DNA of 64,000 nt from JABDGV01 sp964577935 (GTDB lineage: Bacteria; Chlamydiota; Chlamydiia; Chlamydiales; FEN-1388). Shown piece by piece: positions 18,059 to 26,637 of the stretch. A model generated the notes under the pieces. That model did no database searches. It was given only the letters and a program-made list of their open reading frames with translations, and had not been told where the DNA came from. Numbering within the stretch: position 1 is the first letter of the stretch; each line of letters begins with the position of its first letter. The stretch spans positions 124,001 to 188,000 of the forward strand of contig CAZOAJ010000001.1 of the NCBI GenBank assembly GCA_964577935.1. Reading direction: 5' to 3'. Both the position numbers and the translations under genes were made by a program.

Positions 18059-19225
18059 ATGCGATTAGGTCATAATGAATTAATTACACTTCTTAATTTT
18101 TGTTCTGGAAAACAAGATATTCAGTCTACAAGGCAGGCCTGTCCCAATTTTTGGAAAGAAATTTCCTTTGTTGGGCGGGTGTCCGCAAGGCTCGGGCTTT
18201 CTGAGTGCAGCTTTTGGAAGCGTCGGTTTGTATTTGATTTTCTGATTCCTGAAACAGTTCCTTATCTTTCTGTGATTTTCAGCCGATCCTTTATTCAAAG
18301 AGATGAACATCAGCTTGAATTGATTTGGGATGCTGTTCTTTCGTGCTGCCAGATTAATCAGGAGTTTAAATCTCGACTGATCGAGGAAGTTCCTCAGTTT
18401 GATGACCTTTCGCACCTGCCCTTTCCTCGCTTTTCTTTTATACGCAGAGCCCACCAGAAAACGAAACAGAGAAGAGCTATTCAAGCTATTGGTTGGAATG
18501 AGCAAGAAAATCTTTATGAGTATGAACTGCGCCTGGCTCGCCTCTTTGGGAAGCGCGAACAAGAGCTTAAAGATGATGTAGATGATTCTGTAAGTATCGA
18601 GCGGTCTTCCACGCCTTTGATATTAAAGCAATTTCGAACGCTTCAAGTAAAAACTTCTCAAATCGAAAAATCCATATCGCGTTCGAGAGATGATTTCAAA
18701 AAGATGGATAAAGACTCGATTATTATTAGATTTGAAGATGAGGGATTATTCTTCTCAATACAGCATCTTCTCGAGGAATTTAGAGGGCTTCAGGCCTCTA
18801 TTGCAACTCTTCATCTAGATCTCCAGGAATGGGAAGTTTGTGGCTATTTGAAGGACGATCAAAAAACAGAGCTTATGCTCTCTTGCTGGGATGTTCGTAT
18901 ATATGATATCAGTTCCTTGCTTGACAGTGTGCTTTTGAAGAAAAAAGAGCTCTATGTGAAGCTAGAGAAAATATTTGCGCATGCAAGACACAGGATTGAG
19001 AGTCTCGTACAAGAAGCAGATGCATGGTCGCAAAAGATGAAGAGCCATCCGAATAAGGAACTCGCGGTTCAACAGATACGGAAATCTAAAGATTTATTAT
19101 TCTTTTATGAAAAGTGTCTGATGAGCGCTCCTGGACCATCTTATCTCTTATGTGATATTGAAGATATTGTGGTAAAAAATTTAAAATTTGTCGAAAGGCT
19201 GGCGCAAAATCCTGTGACCAAATAA
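18059..19225 (+). CDS. Hypothetical protein, about 388 aa
   Basis: Unrecognised. The first 60 residues (ELITLLNFCSGKQDIQSTRQ, then FWKEIS and SFWKRRFVF) loosely recall an F-box, with an ELI...L...KD.....Q.C..W..IS....W..RF pattern, but this is weak. The rest is charged and helical with a probable coiled coil around residues 190-340. There is no signal peptide or membrane span. ATG 18059 is preferred; a TTG at 18032 is possible. It ends 44 bases before khpA. Some environmental chlamydiae encode F-box proteins, but I would not annotate one here without a profile search. Confidence 0.7.
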   Translation: MRLGHNELITLLNFCSGKQDIQSTRQACPNFWKEISFVGRVSARLGLSECSFWKRRFVFDFLIPETVPYLSVIFSRSFIQRDEHQLELIWDAVLSCCQINQEFKSRLIEEVPQFDDLSHLPFPRFSFIRRAHQKTKQRRAIQAIGWNEQENLYEYELRLARLFGKREQELKDDVDDSVSIERSSTPLILKQFRTLQVKTSQIEKSISRSRDDFKKMDKDSIIIRFEDEGLFFSIQHLLEEFRGLQASIATLHLDLQEWEVCGYLKDDQKTELMLSCWDVRIYDISSLLDSVLLKKKELYVKLEKIFAHARHRIESLVQEADAWSQKMKSHPNKELAVQQIRKSKDLLFFYEKCLMSAPGPSYLLCDIEDIVVKNLKFVERLAQNPVTK

Positions 19226-19269
19226 AGAAATTATTGAAACATCTGACGTTCGAAGAGGACTAGAGCTAT

Positions 19270-19521
19270 ATGAAGGAATTCGTTGCGTATATTGTAAAAA
19301 ACTTGGTTGATCATCCCGATAAAGTTCGAATTACGGAAATTGGCGGTACACAAACGCTCATCCTCGAACTTGTTGTTGAAAAGGGTGATATCGGGAAAAT
19401 TATTGGAAAGAAAGGAAAGACGATCAATGCGATCCGTACTCTCCTCATGTCCGTTGCAAGTCGAAATGGTATTCGAGTAAACCTCGAGATCATCGAAGAC
19501 GACAAACCACGAGCTGAGTAA
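19270..19521 (+). CDS. khpA: KH-domain RNA-binding protein KhpA
   Basis: An 83-aa single KH domain with the GxxG loop in GKIIGKKGKTINAIRTLL and the flanking strands LILELVVEKGD and VNLEIIED. This matches KhpA/YlqC, a small RNA-binding protein often paired with KhpB/Jag. The start MKEFVAYIVKNLVDHPD is canonical. The last codons lie at the beginning of a degenerate 14-base repeat array that continues past the stop. Confidence 0.92.
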   Translation: MKEFVAYIVKNLVDHPDKVRITEIGGTQTLILELVVEKGDIGKIIGKKGKTINAIRTLLMSVASRNGIRVNLEIIEDDKPRAE

Positions 19522-19560
19522 CACAGGCCGAATAACACAGGCTGAACATCAGAGACTGAA
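19505..19560 (+). repeat. Degenerate 14-base tandem repeat spanning the khpA stop
   Basis: Four consecutive 14-base units: 19505-19518, 19519-19532, 19533-19546 and 19547-19560. The second and third differ at one position (taacacaggcYgaa). The first unit codes the last residues of KhpA, so the stop codon lies at the junction to the second. It looks like local duplication of the gene's 3' end. Confidence 0.6.
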
Positions 19561-19572
19561 TAACATATAACC

Positions 19573-19616
19573 CATTCATTACACGTTCTTAAATTTTGGA
19601 ACGTGTAATTTGAATG
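19573..19616. terminator. Hairpin after khpA
   Basis: Perfect 11-bp stem, 19578-19588 against 19599-19609, with a 10-base AT loop. An outer pair (19573-19578 with 19611-19616) extends it imperfectly. It lies between convergent khpA and the 19659 gene, so it probably serves as a shared terminator. Confidence 0.6.
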
Positions 19617-19658
19617 AGGTTGTAATAATTCAGCCTACTGATTGAAGGTTGCCTCAAC

Positions 19659-21152
19659 TCACATTTTTTGTGTTTTAGGCTCACTCATGTGGTGGGTAAT
19701 TCCAGAGCTTGAATATTGTAAATGGCTGACGCAGGTTTTGATAGCTTCCAGTTGATTGTTTAAGTTCTCTAGAGTTATATCGACTGCTTTTATATCTTCA
19801 TTAAATTCTTTTTTAACGTCCGCCAAGACGTTGTCTTGAAATTCATCTAAGTTATCTTTTGTTAAGACATGACCACCTTTGAGGGCGACTACAGTGGCAA
19901 GAGTGGACCCAGCGACAAGCGTTTTTGGGTTAAGATGTTCTGCAACTAACTGAGAGGTAGGTGCAATGCCTCGTTTCAGGCTTCCCTCGATTTTTGCCTC
20001 AACTCGAGCCTGTTTGGAAATTTGACCTTTTTTCATTCTGCTTTTGATCTTTTCGCCAACAAGTGTCGCCTTTTCTTTTGTTACATCCTTTGTCGTCGAG
20101 GCATCTCGAATTGCAGCAGCAGTAATTCCTCCTGCTAGGGCAACAGGTTTTGGTGCAACTCTCACGAGAGCCTGAGTTACGCCTTCTTGGACTACTGAGA
20201 CGTCGAATTTTTGTCTGAAATCATTAATTTGGCGCACTATATCTGATTGACCACCGCGATTTTTCTTCTTTGTATGCTCGATGAGTGCATTCGTTGGCTC
20301 CACCCAATCGCTGCGCATAGTGCCTAATTCTTCGTGGAAGAGCTTCTCGATTTCTTTTCCAAATTGATTGATTTCCTGTAGGAGTACATTTTTTTCTTCT
20401 GAAGGAAGGTCCAAGTTTTGAATAATTTTTTTTTGTTCGTTAAGGCTTGAGAAAAGCTCTCTAGACTGATCCTCGAACATTTCAATCTGATGTACAAAAC
20501 TATCCCTCATTTGTTCTTGTTTTGGGATAAACTTCTTATCAAAATCGCCCTCATTTGCGACAGCTCCATACTTTTCTGATAAGGCTACTGCTGCACTTTG
20601 TAATAGAACTTGTGAGATAATCAACCTGGAAGCATTAGGATATTTTTCCAGGAGTTGCCCGCCAAAGCGTGCTGCTTGGCTTGATTTTAATTTTTGTGCT
20701 TCAGACTTTATTGCATTGAGCGTTTTTCTCATCGTGGCTTTGAGCACATTCACTGTAGTAAACGTTTCAGAGAACATTGCAAGGGTTTCAAGACCTAATG
20801 CAGATGCTTGAACTAAACGTCCAACCTTATGGGATCCCATGGGAGGTTTATTTCCCACTTTTGCTAGAATTTGCGCTCCTCGAATGCTGTCGGCTGGTTG
20901 AGATGAAAGAAACGGAGCCGTATTCTTTACCCACTTTGTACAGTTTGTAAATAGATGCTTAGCTCTTTGTCTTGCTGCAGGACTTGAAATGGCCATACCT
21001 AAAAGACAAACGCTCGCAGCAATTTTTACCTCGTTGAGCACCTCATGAGATTTGGCTGAAAAGGACCCGCGTACCGACCTTGATTCGGGAAGTATCACTG
21101 GCTTCATCTCTGGTTGACTAGAAAATCTTCCGATTTGATCACTGCTAGACAT
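19659..21152 (-). CDS. Hypothetical protein, 497 aa, effector-like
   Basis: Unrecognised. The polar Ser-rich start (MSSSDQIGRFSSQPEMKP) is followed by a hydrophobic helix (VKIAASVCLLGMAISS, about 42-57), other moderately hydrophobic helices around 130-205, then a long charged coiled coil (about 215-290). An Ala/Lys-rich region (ALAGGITAAAIRDAST) and a C-terminal helix follow. This mixture of hydrophobic helix and coiled coil recalls type III translocators or Inc-like proteins, but I see no decisive motif. It is convergent with khpA and lies downstream of the DHH gene on the same strand, 208 bases away. Function unknown. Confidence 0.7.
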   Translation of the reverse strand: MSSSDQIGRFSSQPEMKPVILPESRSVRGSFSAKSHEVLNEVKIAASVCLLGMAISSPAARQRAKHLFTNCTKWVKNTAPFLSSQPADSIRGAQILAKVGNKPPMGSHKVGRLVQASALGLETLAMFSETFTTVNVLKATMRKTLNAIKSEAQKLKSSQAARFGGQLLEKYPNASRLIISQVLLQSAAVALSEKYGAVANEGDFDKKFIPKQEQMRDSFVHQIEMFEDQSRELFSSLNEQKKIIQNLDLPSEEKNVLLQEINQFGKEIEKLFHEELGTMRSDWVEPTNALIEHTKKKNRGGQSDIVRQINDFRQKFDVSVVQEGVTQALVRVAPKPVALAGGITAAAIRDASTTKDVTKEKATLVGEKIKSRMKKGQISKQARVEAKIEGSLKRGIAPTSQLVAEHLNPKTLVAGSTLATVVALKGGHVLTKDNLDEFQDNVLADVKKEFNEDIKAVDITLENLNNQLEAIKTCVSHLQYSSSGITHHMSEPKTQKM

Positions 21153-21250
21153 TGGGATTCCTTATTTGCTTATCCCTTTATTCTATACTTAAAAATTTTT
21201 ATTATAAAATAGGGGAGCATGAATTGCTTTAGGGAAGGTTCAAAAGAGGC

Positions 21251-21337
21251 AGGCAGATTCTGCCTAATGCAGGTTGGAAAGAGGTCTTTGGTGACAGCTC
21301 TCCTTCGATGAAGGCAGCGAGCTATGAGGCTCGCTGC
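21251..21337. other. Structured intergenic region with three short inverted repeats
   Basis: Three hairpins in about 90 bases: 21251-21256/21260-21265, 21302-21306/21310-21314 and the strong GC-rich 21314-21322/21329-21337 (9 bp). They lie downstream of the minus-strand DHH gene. The last could terminate that gene, though no T-tract follows on the minus strand. Confidence 0.4.
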
Positions 21338-21360
21338 TAGAGAGTATTTTATTTCTAAAA

Positions 21361-23970
21361 TTAAGGCACAAATTTAGGTAAATAAGGAGATATCTGAGAC
21401 TTTCTTGAATTGATAAGGCCTGCTTTGAATTTTAGAATTGCCAAAATTCCATTTTCATAAGGGCTATTCGAGATAATTTTTCCTCTTGGGAAATTTTGTT
21501 CGAAAATGGATTCAAGTTCTTGTTTCCCATGCCCGAAGAGCTCTACTTCAATAGTGTTACCTTGAACTGCATCACAGCTATTAAATCCATTTAAAAATGA
21601 GATAAGCCTTTCTCGAGCAGTAGGCATTTTTGGCACCCAGATCCATAGTTCATCCTGGTGTGACCAAGAAATCTCTCCTTGATACACTTCTTCAGCGCCC
21701 GGGATTGTGCTGATCATATGAAGAAAAAAATCAATTTGCGGTGTTGTATTCAGTACGCTTTGAGATTTCGATATCCATATCTGTAGAAGCGCGTCATGCA
21801 GCTTTTCAAATGTTGGATAATTCATGCTGAAGAGCTTTGTCTGTCCTATTCTGCAGCACCCATTTTGTTCTTTTGTATCAGCAAAAACGTTTGAAGGATT
21901 ATTTTTTGAACAGGAGAGAAGATCTTTCTCGACCTCGGACTCTTTAAATTTGTAGAGCTGACTATAGATAGAGTGAATGTCTCTATTTTGGACAAGGCGC
22001 GCTGCAGCCATCTTGGGAAATTGAGGTGAATTAGCAATATCAGAAAAATCAATAAAGTCGTCTTTAGAAGTGCCTGATAAGCGATTCATTCGGTTGACAA
22101 GTGATTTTACACAGAGCACATCACGTGTAGAAACTTTGCTGAGGAGGTCTGTGTCATCCAATATTGCAAATATTTGAGTCAGATATTCAATACATTCTCG
22201 TTGTGGGTGCACAAAGTATCCATTTTGTGCCCTTAATGCTTCAGTGCTTTGAGCAATGATAAAGTGTCTTATCTCTTCAGCAGACGCTTCATTGATTGGT
22301 TTTTCAAGTAATCCTTGAAGATGCGCTTTAATATCTTCAGTAGATGAGCTAGGGCTTCTGTAACGATCATTAATGGCTAAAGAGAGCTCTGCAACCAACG
22401 TGTTCGACGATTGGGCATCTGCAACCGTGAATGTTGAGGCGCTTGAGGTCTTGATGCTCGTTTTATGATGATCGATAATCGAAATGACTTCGATGTAGGA
22501 TGCAAGCTTTGACTCATCTAGGTTGCTAAAATCTCTTAGGCTTGCAGTTCCTAATACAGATTTTTTAAGGTCAGTTGCACGAACTATGCCCACTGGAAAC
22601 AGCTGGCCTTCTTCTTCAGAGATCACAACAGGAAGAAAATCGTAGCTGCCGATTTTATTACGCATTTCTTCGATGTCACTTTTCAGAGTGACATAAAGAG
22701 ATGGCTGGCCAAGGACCTGGTCTCGAATTTGAAGCATAACATCGAGCCGGTCTGTCATTTGGTAGGCTTGTAAAACAGCTGTTTCGATTGCGGAAATTAC
22801 AGCTTCGAAATGACCCATAACATCCGTTCGGCTGTTGTTCAAGAATCCTTCGCTATCAAAGATTTGAGCTTGTATGAGAGCTTCTATTTTTTCATGAAAA
22901 ACAGAAAAGGATGTTTCAAAGAGAGTGTCACATGCGCTTAAAGTTTCCTCGAAACTCGACGCTACGCCTCCCTTAAGACCCAGAATTTTTTTCAGAAAAT
23001 CGGAAAGTAATTTTTTTTGCTTATCAGTTGCATCTTCAATGGGGGTTGCAACTTTAAGCTGTATGTTGTAAATATCTTTACAGGAGATTGCGAGTTCATC
23101 ACGCTTTAAGCGTTCCTTGGCCATATAACGAGATATTTTAGCAATAAAAAGGCTCTCGAACCATCTCAATACTGAGCAAAAGAGGGATGCGATTTGCCGA
23201 ATAGTTTCAGCATCATGATTGCGCCATTCCCCCATAAAATGGCCCTTTTCATCAACCATAATAAGTACTTTGCTTGCATGGCTATGATCAATGCTGCTCA
23301 AGTGACTCGTTACAGGGATTTTAGTCATGTCTTTCTTGGTGATAAGATCCATGGAATTCATGGTTAAGGAAGGCGTTTTTCTCATGACAAGGTCAAAGAA
23401 GCTCTTCCCAAACGTTTCTTTAAAGAAATTCACGAGGTGTGCGTCGGGAGGGATTGCAGGAAGGCCCCACTGATGAGTTCCTTCGGCGACTCTACAAGCA
23501 AATGAATCAAGCCATCCCCAAAAAGAGGCAACTGTCGTATCGACGTCTGGAGAAAGGTGAGCTGCTACAAAATGCGTGCCTGGGAAAAATTTATTCATTC
23601 CAATGGGGAAGATGGATTGATATTCGGATCTTGGTATATAGCGACCCGCGATCTTTCCACGTACAAGAGCGTTTTCATCAGGAGTGAGCTTACTGAAGAT
23701 GTTAAGCCAAAATTCAAACTTGTTTAGTGTGAAGATCTCATTCAAAAGCCCATGGGCATTTACTCGTTCAATAAAATCAATAACTGATGCAAGAAGAAAG
23801 CAGGGAGTAGGTGTATCTTGAATGAGTTGTAGGAGTGTTTTGTTTATTCGTTTAAATCTTTTTCTGGTTTCGAGCTTTCTAAAATCGGGAGAATCAAACT
23901 CTTTAAAAACACGTTCGATATCAGTAAATTGAGATGATATTTCGATTATTTTATCTAATGGCTTATTCAT
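21361..23970 (-). CDS. Large DHH-family phosphoesterase / CBS-pyrophosphatase-like protein
   Basis: An 869-aa protein resembling a distended family II inorganic pyrophosphatase. The N-terminal metal motif is HLSPDVDTTVASF (H138, D142, D144), like HxxPDxDT of DHH enzymes. A CBS-like half-motif (FLPVVISEEEGQLFPVGIVR with DL, about 445-468) precedes the DHH motif IIDHHKT (500-502) and DAQSSNTLVAELSLA. This order (HxxPDxD, CBS insert, VDHH) is that of CBS-PPases. About 160 residues in front of and 250 behind the core are extra and unassigned, including a long helical insert 270-400. Substrate is unknown: pyrophosphate, polyphosphate or a nucleotide are possible. Confidence 0.7.
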   Translation of the reverse strand: MNKPLDKIIEISSQFTDIERVFKEFDSPDFRKLETRKRFKRINKTLLQLIQDTPTPCFLLASVIDFIERVNAHGLLNEIFTLNKFEFWLNIFSKLTPDENALVRGKIAGRYIPRSEYQSIFPIGMNKFFPGTHFVAAHLSPDVDTTVASFWGWLDSFACRVAEGTHQWGLPAIPPDAHLVNFFKETFGKSFFDLVMRKTPSLTMNSMDLITKKDMTKIPVTSHLSSIDHSHASKVLIMVDEKGHFMGEWRNHDAETIRQIASLFCSVLRWFESLFIAKISRYMAKERLKRDELAISCKDIYNIQLKVATPIEDATDKQKKLLSDFLKKILGLKGGVASSFEETLSACDTLFETSFSVFHEKIEALIQAQIFDSEGFLNNSRTDVMGHFEAVISAIETAVLQAYQMTDRLDVMLQIRDQVLGQPSLYVTLKSDIEEMRNKIGSYDFLPVVISEEEGQLFPVGIVRATDLKKSVLGTASLRDFSNLDESKLASYIEVISIIDHHKTSIKTSSASTFTVADAQSSNTLVAELSLAINDRYRSPSSSTEDIKAHLQGLLEKPINEASAEEIRHFIIAQSTEALRAQNGYFVHPQRECIEYLTQIFAILDDTDLLSKVSTRDVLCVKSLVNRMNRLSGTSKDDFIDFSDIANSPQFPKMAAARLVQNRDIHSIYSQLYKFKESEVEKDLLSCSKNNPSNVFADTKEQNGCCRIGQTKLFSMNYPTFEKLHDALLQIWISKSQSVLNTTPQIDFFLHMISTIPGAEEVYQGEISWSHQDELWIWVPKMPTARERLISFLNGFNSCDAVQGNTIEVELFGHGKQELESIFEQNFPRGKIISNSPYENGILAILKFKAGLINSRKSQISPYLPKFVP

Positions 23971-24260
23971 TGAAACTTCCAGCGCTATGCGAATTTTATT
24001 CTAATTGGTTATGTGGACAACCATTTTATTGCTTCGTAAACTCGTGATCGTAAATACTATATACCACAGCTTGTCCAATAGTACCTTCCGATATTTCTTA
24101 AGAGGCTGTAGTCCTTAGTCCTTGTGTGATGGGCCCGAGTTTTTTGGAAGCTGTACACATTATGGTTCAATGGATGGATTTTGACAAATGCAGCAAGTCG
24201 AAACCAATTCATGAATAAATGGTGTGCACATACTATAATAGACAAGATTTAAAGGGGAAT
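23971..24260. promoter_or_regulatory. Intergenic region upstream of tRNA-Arg/folK
   Basis: About 290 bases with no supported gene. It holds a TTGACA at 24181 and a separate TATAAT at 24234 on the plus strand; they are 47 bases apart and so not a promoter pair. The TATAAT could be the -10 for a plus-strand transcript into folK, which would cross the tRNA antisense. Nothing else recognisable. Confidence 0.3.
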
Positions 24261-24332
24261 GGACTGAGTAGGATTCGAACCTACGACCACCCGCTTAGAA
24301 GGCGGGTGCTCTATCCACTGAGCTATCAGTCC
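24261..24332 (-). tRNA. tRNA-Arg (anticodon TCT)
   Basis: Reading the minus strand gives a complete 72-base cloverleaf. The 7-bp acceptor stem pairs GGACTGA with TCAGTCC, the D-arm is TAGCTCAGTGGATAGAGC, the anticodon loop is CTTCTAA with anticodon TCT, and the T-arm contains GGTTCGAATCC. It decodes AGA/AGG. The terminal CCA is not encoded, since ATT follows the acceptor stem. The tRNA lies opposite to the direction of the folK transcript. Confidence 0.96.
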
Positions 24333-24416
24333 GAGACATCCGGAAGTGTAGCTTTGTTTAATAGGCTACCTTCAGGTTACGAAATTTCATCGAAATCGGG
24401 GCAAAGCATACTCTGA

Positions 24417-25001
24417 ATGACCACCTTCTCGCAAGACCCAAATAATTATTTTACGAAAGAAAAAGTCTATATTGCTCTTGGAGCAAATCTAGGCGATCCT
24501 TTTACAACATTTTTTGAGGTAAGACGAAAAATAGAGAGGCTCGAAGGAATAGAAAATGTGCGGGCATCACGGCTTTTTCAAACAGCTCCGATAAGTGATA
24601 TCCCCCAAAATGACTACATTAATGCCGTCCTTTCATTTGATTGTGCTCTTTCTTTACAAGACTTGTATAGCAAGCTTGTGGATATTGAAAATGCGCTTGG
24701 AAAGGAAAAAAAAAGCAGAGAAAATCATATCATCAATGCCCCTCGAATAATCGATATAGATATTCTGTTATTTGGAGATAAAGTGATCGATACCGTCGAG
24801 CTGACTGTCCCGCATCCTCGAATGGCCGCTCGAGCCTTTGTTCTTTGTCCTCTTCGAGATCTTCTTCATGAGCAAGTGATTGCTTTTCCTACCAGAGAGG
24901 GTTTCATTATGATACACTTGGATAACTTAATTCAAAAATTACAAGAAGATCCTCGACAGCGTATTGTTCCCCTTAAACGGTCTGAGTGGGAATGTTGTTG
25001 A
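24417..25001 (+). CDS. folK: 2-amino-4-hydroxy-6-hydroxymethyldihydropteridine pyrophosphokinase (HPPK)
   Basis: Folate biosynthesis: transfers pyrophosphate from ATP to the pterin before DHPS. Motifs: YIALGANLGDPFTTFFE at the start, FQTAPISDIPQNDYINAV, the ATP/Mg signature PRIIDIDILLFG and HPRMAARAFVLCPL. The 194-aa protein has about 35 residues more than E. coli HPPK at the C-terminus (FIMIHLDNLIQKLQEDPRQR...). The gene stands alone next to kdsA; in C. trachomatis folK is grouped with folP/folA. It begins a plus-strand run with kdsA and the lpt genes. Confidence 0.93.
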   Translation: MTTFSQDPNNYFTKEKVYIALGANLGDPFTTFFEVRRKIERLEGIENVRASRLFQTAPISDIPQNDYINAVLSFDCALSLQDLYSKLVDIENALGKEKKSRENHIINAPRIIDIDILLFGDKVIDTVELTVPHPRMAARAFVLCPLRDLLHEQVIAFPTREGFIMIHLDNLIQKLQEDPRQRIVPLKRSEWECC

Positions 25002-25020
25002 GACGTAAGGAGAAATAGGC

Positions 25021-25851
25021 ATGCATAATGTGCAAGTTGGTTCATTTTTAATAGGCAAAGGCCAAAAGTTAGCTTTGATTTCAGGGCCATGCGTTATCGA
25101 GGATGAGGCACATACTCTTGAATGTGCTCGTAGGCTTAAGGAAGTTTGTACGGGTAAACCAATTAATCTCATCTTTAAGGCAAGTTATGATAAAGCAAAT
25201 CGCTCCTCTCATAGGAGCTTTAGAGGGCCTGGAATACAAGAAGGGTTGAAAATTCTTCAGAAAGTAAAAGATGAGTTTAATCTTCCTGTAATTGCTGATA
25301 TTCACTCTCCGGAAGAAGCTGAAGAGGCTGCTCAAGTATTAGACATTCTTCAAATCCCAGCATTTTTGTGTAGACAAACCGATTTAATTAACGCCGCAGC
25401 AAAAACAGGAAAGCCTCTCCATATAAAAAAGGGCCAATTCATGGCTCCTTGGGATATGAAGAATGTGGTTGAAAAGGCTTATGAATCGGGAAATAAACAG
25501 ATCTTTTTAGCCGATCGCGGAACAACCTTTGGATATAACAATCTTGTCAGTGATATGCGTGCTTTAGCGATTATGCAGAAACTTGGCTGTCCTGTCTGCT
25601 ATGATGCATCGCATTCAGTGCAGCTTCCAGGAGCCGGAGATGGAGTGTCCGGTGGCGACCGTGAGTTTATTCCTCTTTTAGCAAGAGCCGCTGTTGCTGT
25701 TGGGATTCAAGCTCTTTTTATTGAGACCCACACAAGTCCGAAGCTTGCGAAAAGTGATGCCGCATCGGTATTCCCTCTCAATGAGCTTTCGAATCTTCTA
25801 GATGATATTCTTGCAATTCATGCAATTGTTACCCCAGGACTTCGTTCTTGA
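25021..25851 (+). CDS. kdsA: 3-deoxy-8-phosphooctulonate synthase (KDO-8-P synthase)
   Basis: Condenses PEP and arabinose-5-phosphate to KDO-8-phosphate for the LPS inner core. Motifs: LISGPCVIEDEAHTLE, IFKASYDKANRSSHRSFRGP, PVIADIHSPEEAEEA, LQIPAFLCRQTDLI, HIKKGQFMAPWDMKNV, ADRGTTFGYNNLVSDMR and DASHSVQLPGAGDGVSGGDR. All are standard for this 276-aa enzyme. The Cys in IPAFLCRQ (metal-ligand position) suggests the metal-dependent class. The gene starts 20 bases after folK and is followed at 18 bases by the lptC-like gene, as in CT655-CT654. Confidence 0.96.
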   Translation: MHNVQVGSFLIGKGQKLALISGPCVIEDEAHTLECARRLKEVCTGKPINLIFKASYDKANRSSHRSFRGPGIQEGLKILQKVKDEFNLPVIADIHSPEEAEEAAQVLDILQIPAFLCRQTDLINAAAKTGKPLHIKKGQFMAPWDMKNVVEKAYESGNKQIFLADRGTTFGYNNLVSDMRALAIMQKLGCPVCYDASHSVQLPGAGDGVSGGDREFIPLLARAAVAVGIQALFIETHTSPKLAKSDAASVFPLNELSNLLDDILAIHAIVTPGLRS

Positions 25852-25869
25852 GGTGCGGAGGAAAGACTT

Positions 25870-26637
25870 TTGAAAGTAACTAAAGGCCTTTTTGAGCCTC
25901 AAAAAAAAGTATTTATAGTCGCAGCGGTTTTTCTTTCCGTTTTTGCGTTCATCCTGCTTTTGGTCGGTACTAAGAAGGATGCTAAGTACTATCACGATGC
26001 AAGAGAGTCCCGCATGGGGCTCATTGAAAAGATTCGTCGCGGCCATGGTAAAGATAGGTCGGCCGAAATTTGTCAACATCGTGAAGGGGTGGAACGAACT
26101 GTATTACGAGGAGCTCAACAAAAGCTTGCTTTCACAATCACTTCGCTTACAGCTGATTTGAAGATTCAAGTAAAAAAAGAGACTTTGAGCTTCGAGGAAG
26201 AGTTTCATCAAGCAAAAGGTGTTTTTCAAGAGGAATTGTACTACCTTCTTGCCCAACAAAACGATAAGAAGGTAGGCAAGGAAGATCATACAAAAAAAGT
26301 TATTTGCCGTGACGGTGCCTACTATGGGGAAGATGGAAAGAAGAAAGAACTTACAGAAATGCAAATAGCAAATCTGATTCCTTATCAACGAATCCGAACA
26401 TTCATCGCTCAAAAAGTGATGTGGGATTTTGGGGCAGATCTTATACAAGCTTATGCTTGTGATTTTGCAACCTACGCGCTTCCTGGACATATAGTTCCAG
26501 ATGATATCTTTGAGAAAGATCCTGATTCTTTAGGATATGCAGATAAATTGCATATTCAACTCAATCTTGACGGAAGTGAACGTGTTTCGGCAGAAGGGTT
26601 GCAGATGAATACTCGATTAGGAGCTCTCCCGTGGTAG
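25870..26637 (+). CDS. lptC: LptC-like LPS-transport membrane protein (CT654 position)
   Basis: A 255-aa bitopic protein with a short cytosolic N-terminus, one membrane helix (about 14-33, VFIVAAVFLSVFAFILLLVG) and a large extracytoplasmic domain. The position kdsA-this-lptA-lptB implies the LptC role, bridging LptB2FG and periplasmic LptA. Sequence similarity to E. coli LptC is not obvious by eye, so the assignment rests on topology and synteny. The TTG start at 25870 is supported by GGAGG at 25857-25861, 8 bases upstream. The 3' end overlaps the start of the next gene. Confidence 0.65.
   Translation: MKVTKGLFEPQKKVFIVAAVFLSVFAFILLLVGTKKDAKYYHDARESRMGLIEKIRRGHGKDRSAEICQHREGVERTVLRGAQQKLAFTITSLTADLKIQVKKETLSFEEEFHQAKGVFQEELYYLLAQQNDKKVGKEDHTKKVICRDGAYYGEDGKKKELTEMQIANLIPYQRIRTFIAQKVMWDFGADLIQAYACDFATYALPGHIVPDDIFEKDPDSLGYADKLHIQLNLDGSERVSAEGLQMNTRLGALPW

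Noticed and set aside
24181..24239. TTGACA and TATAAT as a promoter pair
   Set aside because: The hexamers are 47 bases apart, far beyond the 16-18 needed.
24219..24416. 65-codon plus-strand frame across the tRNA
   Set aside because: It is the antisense of the tRNA-Arg gene.
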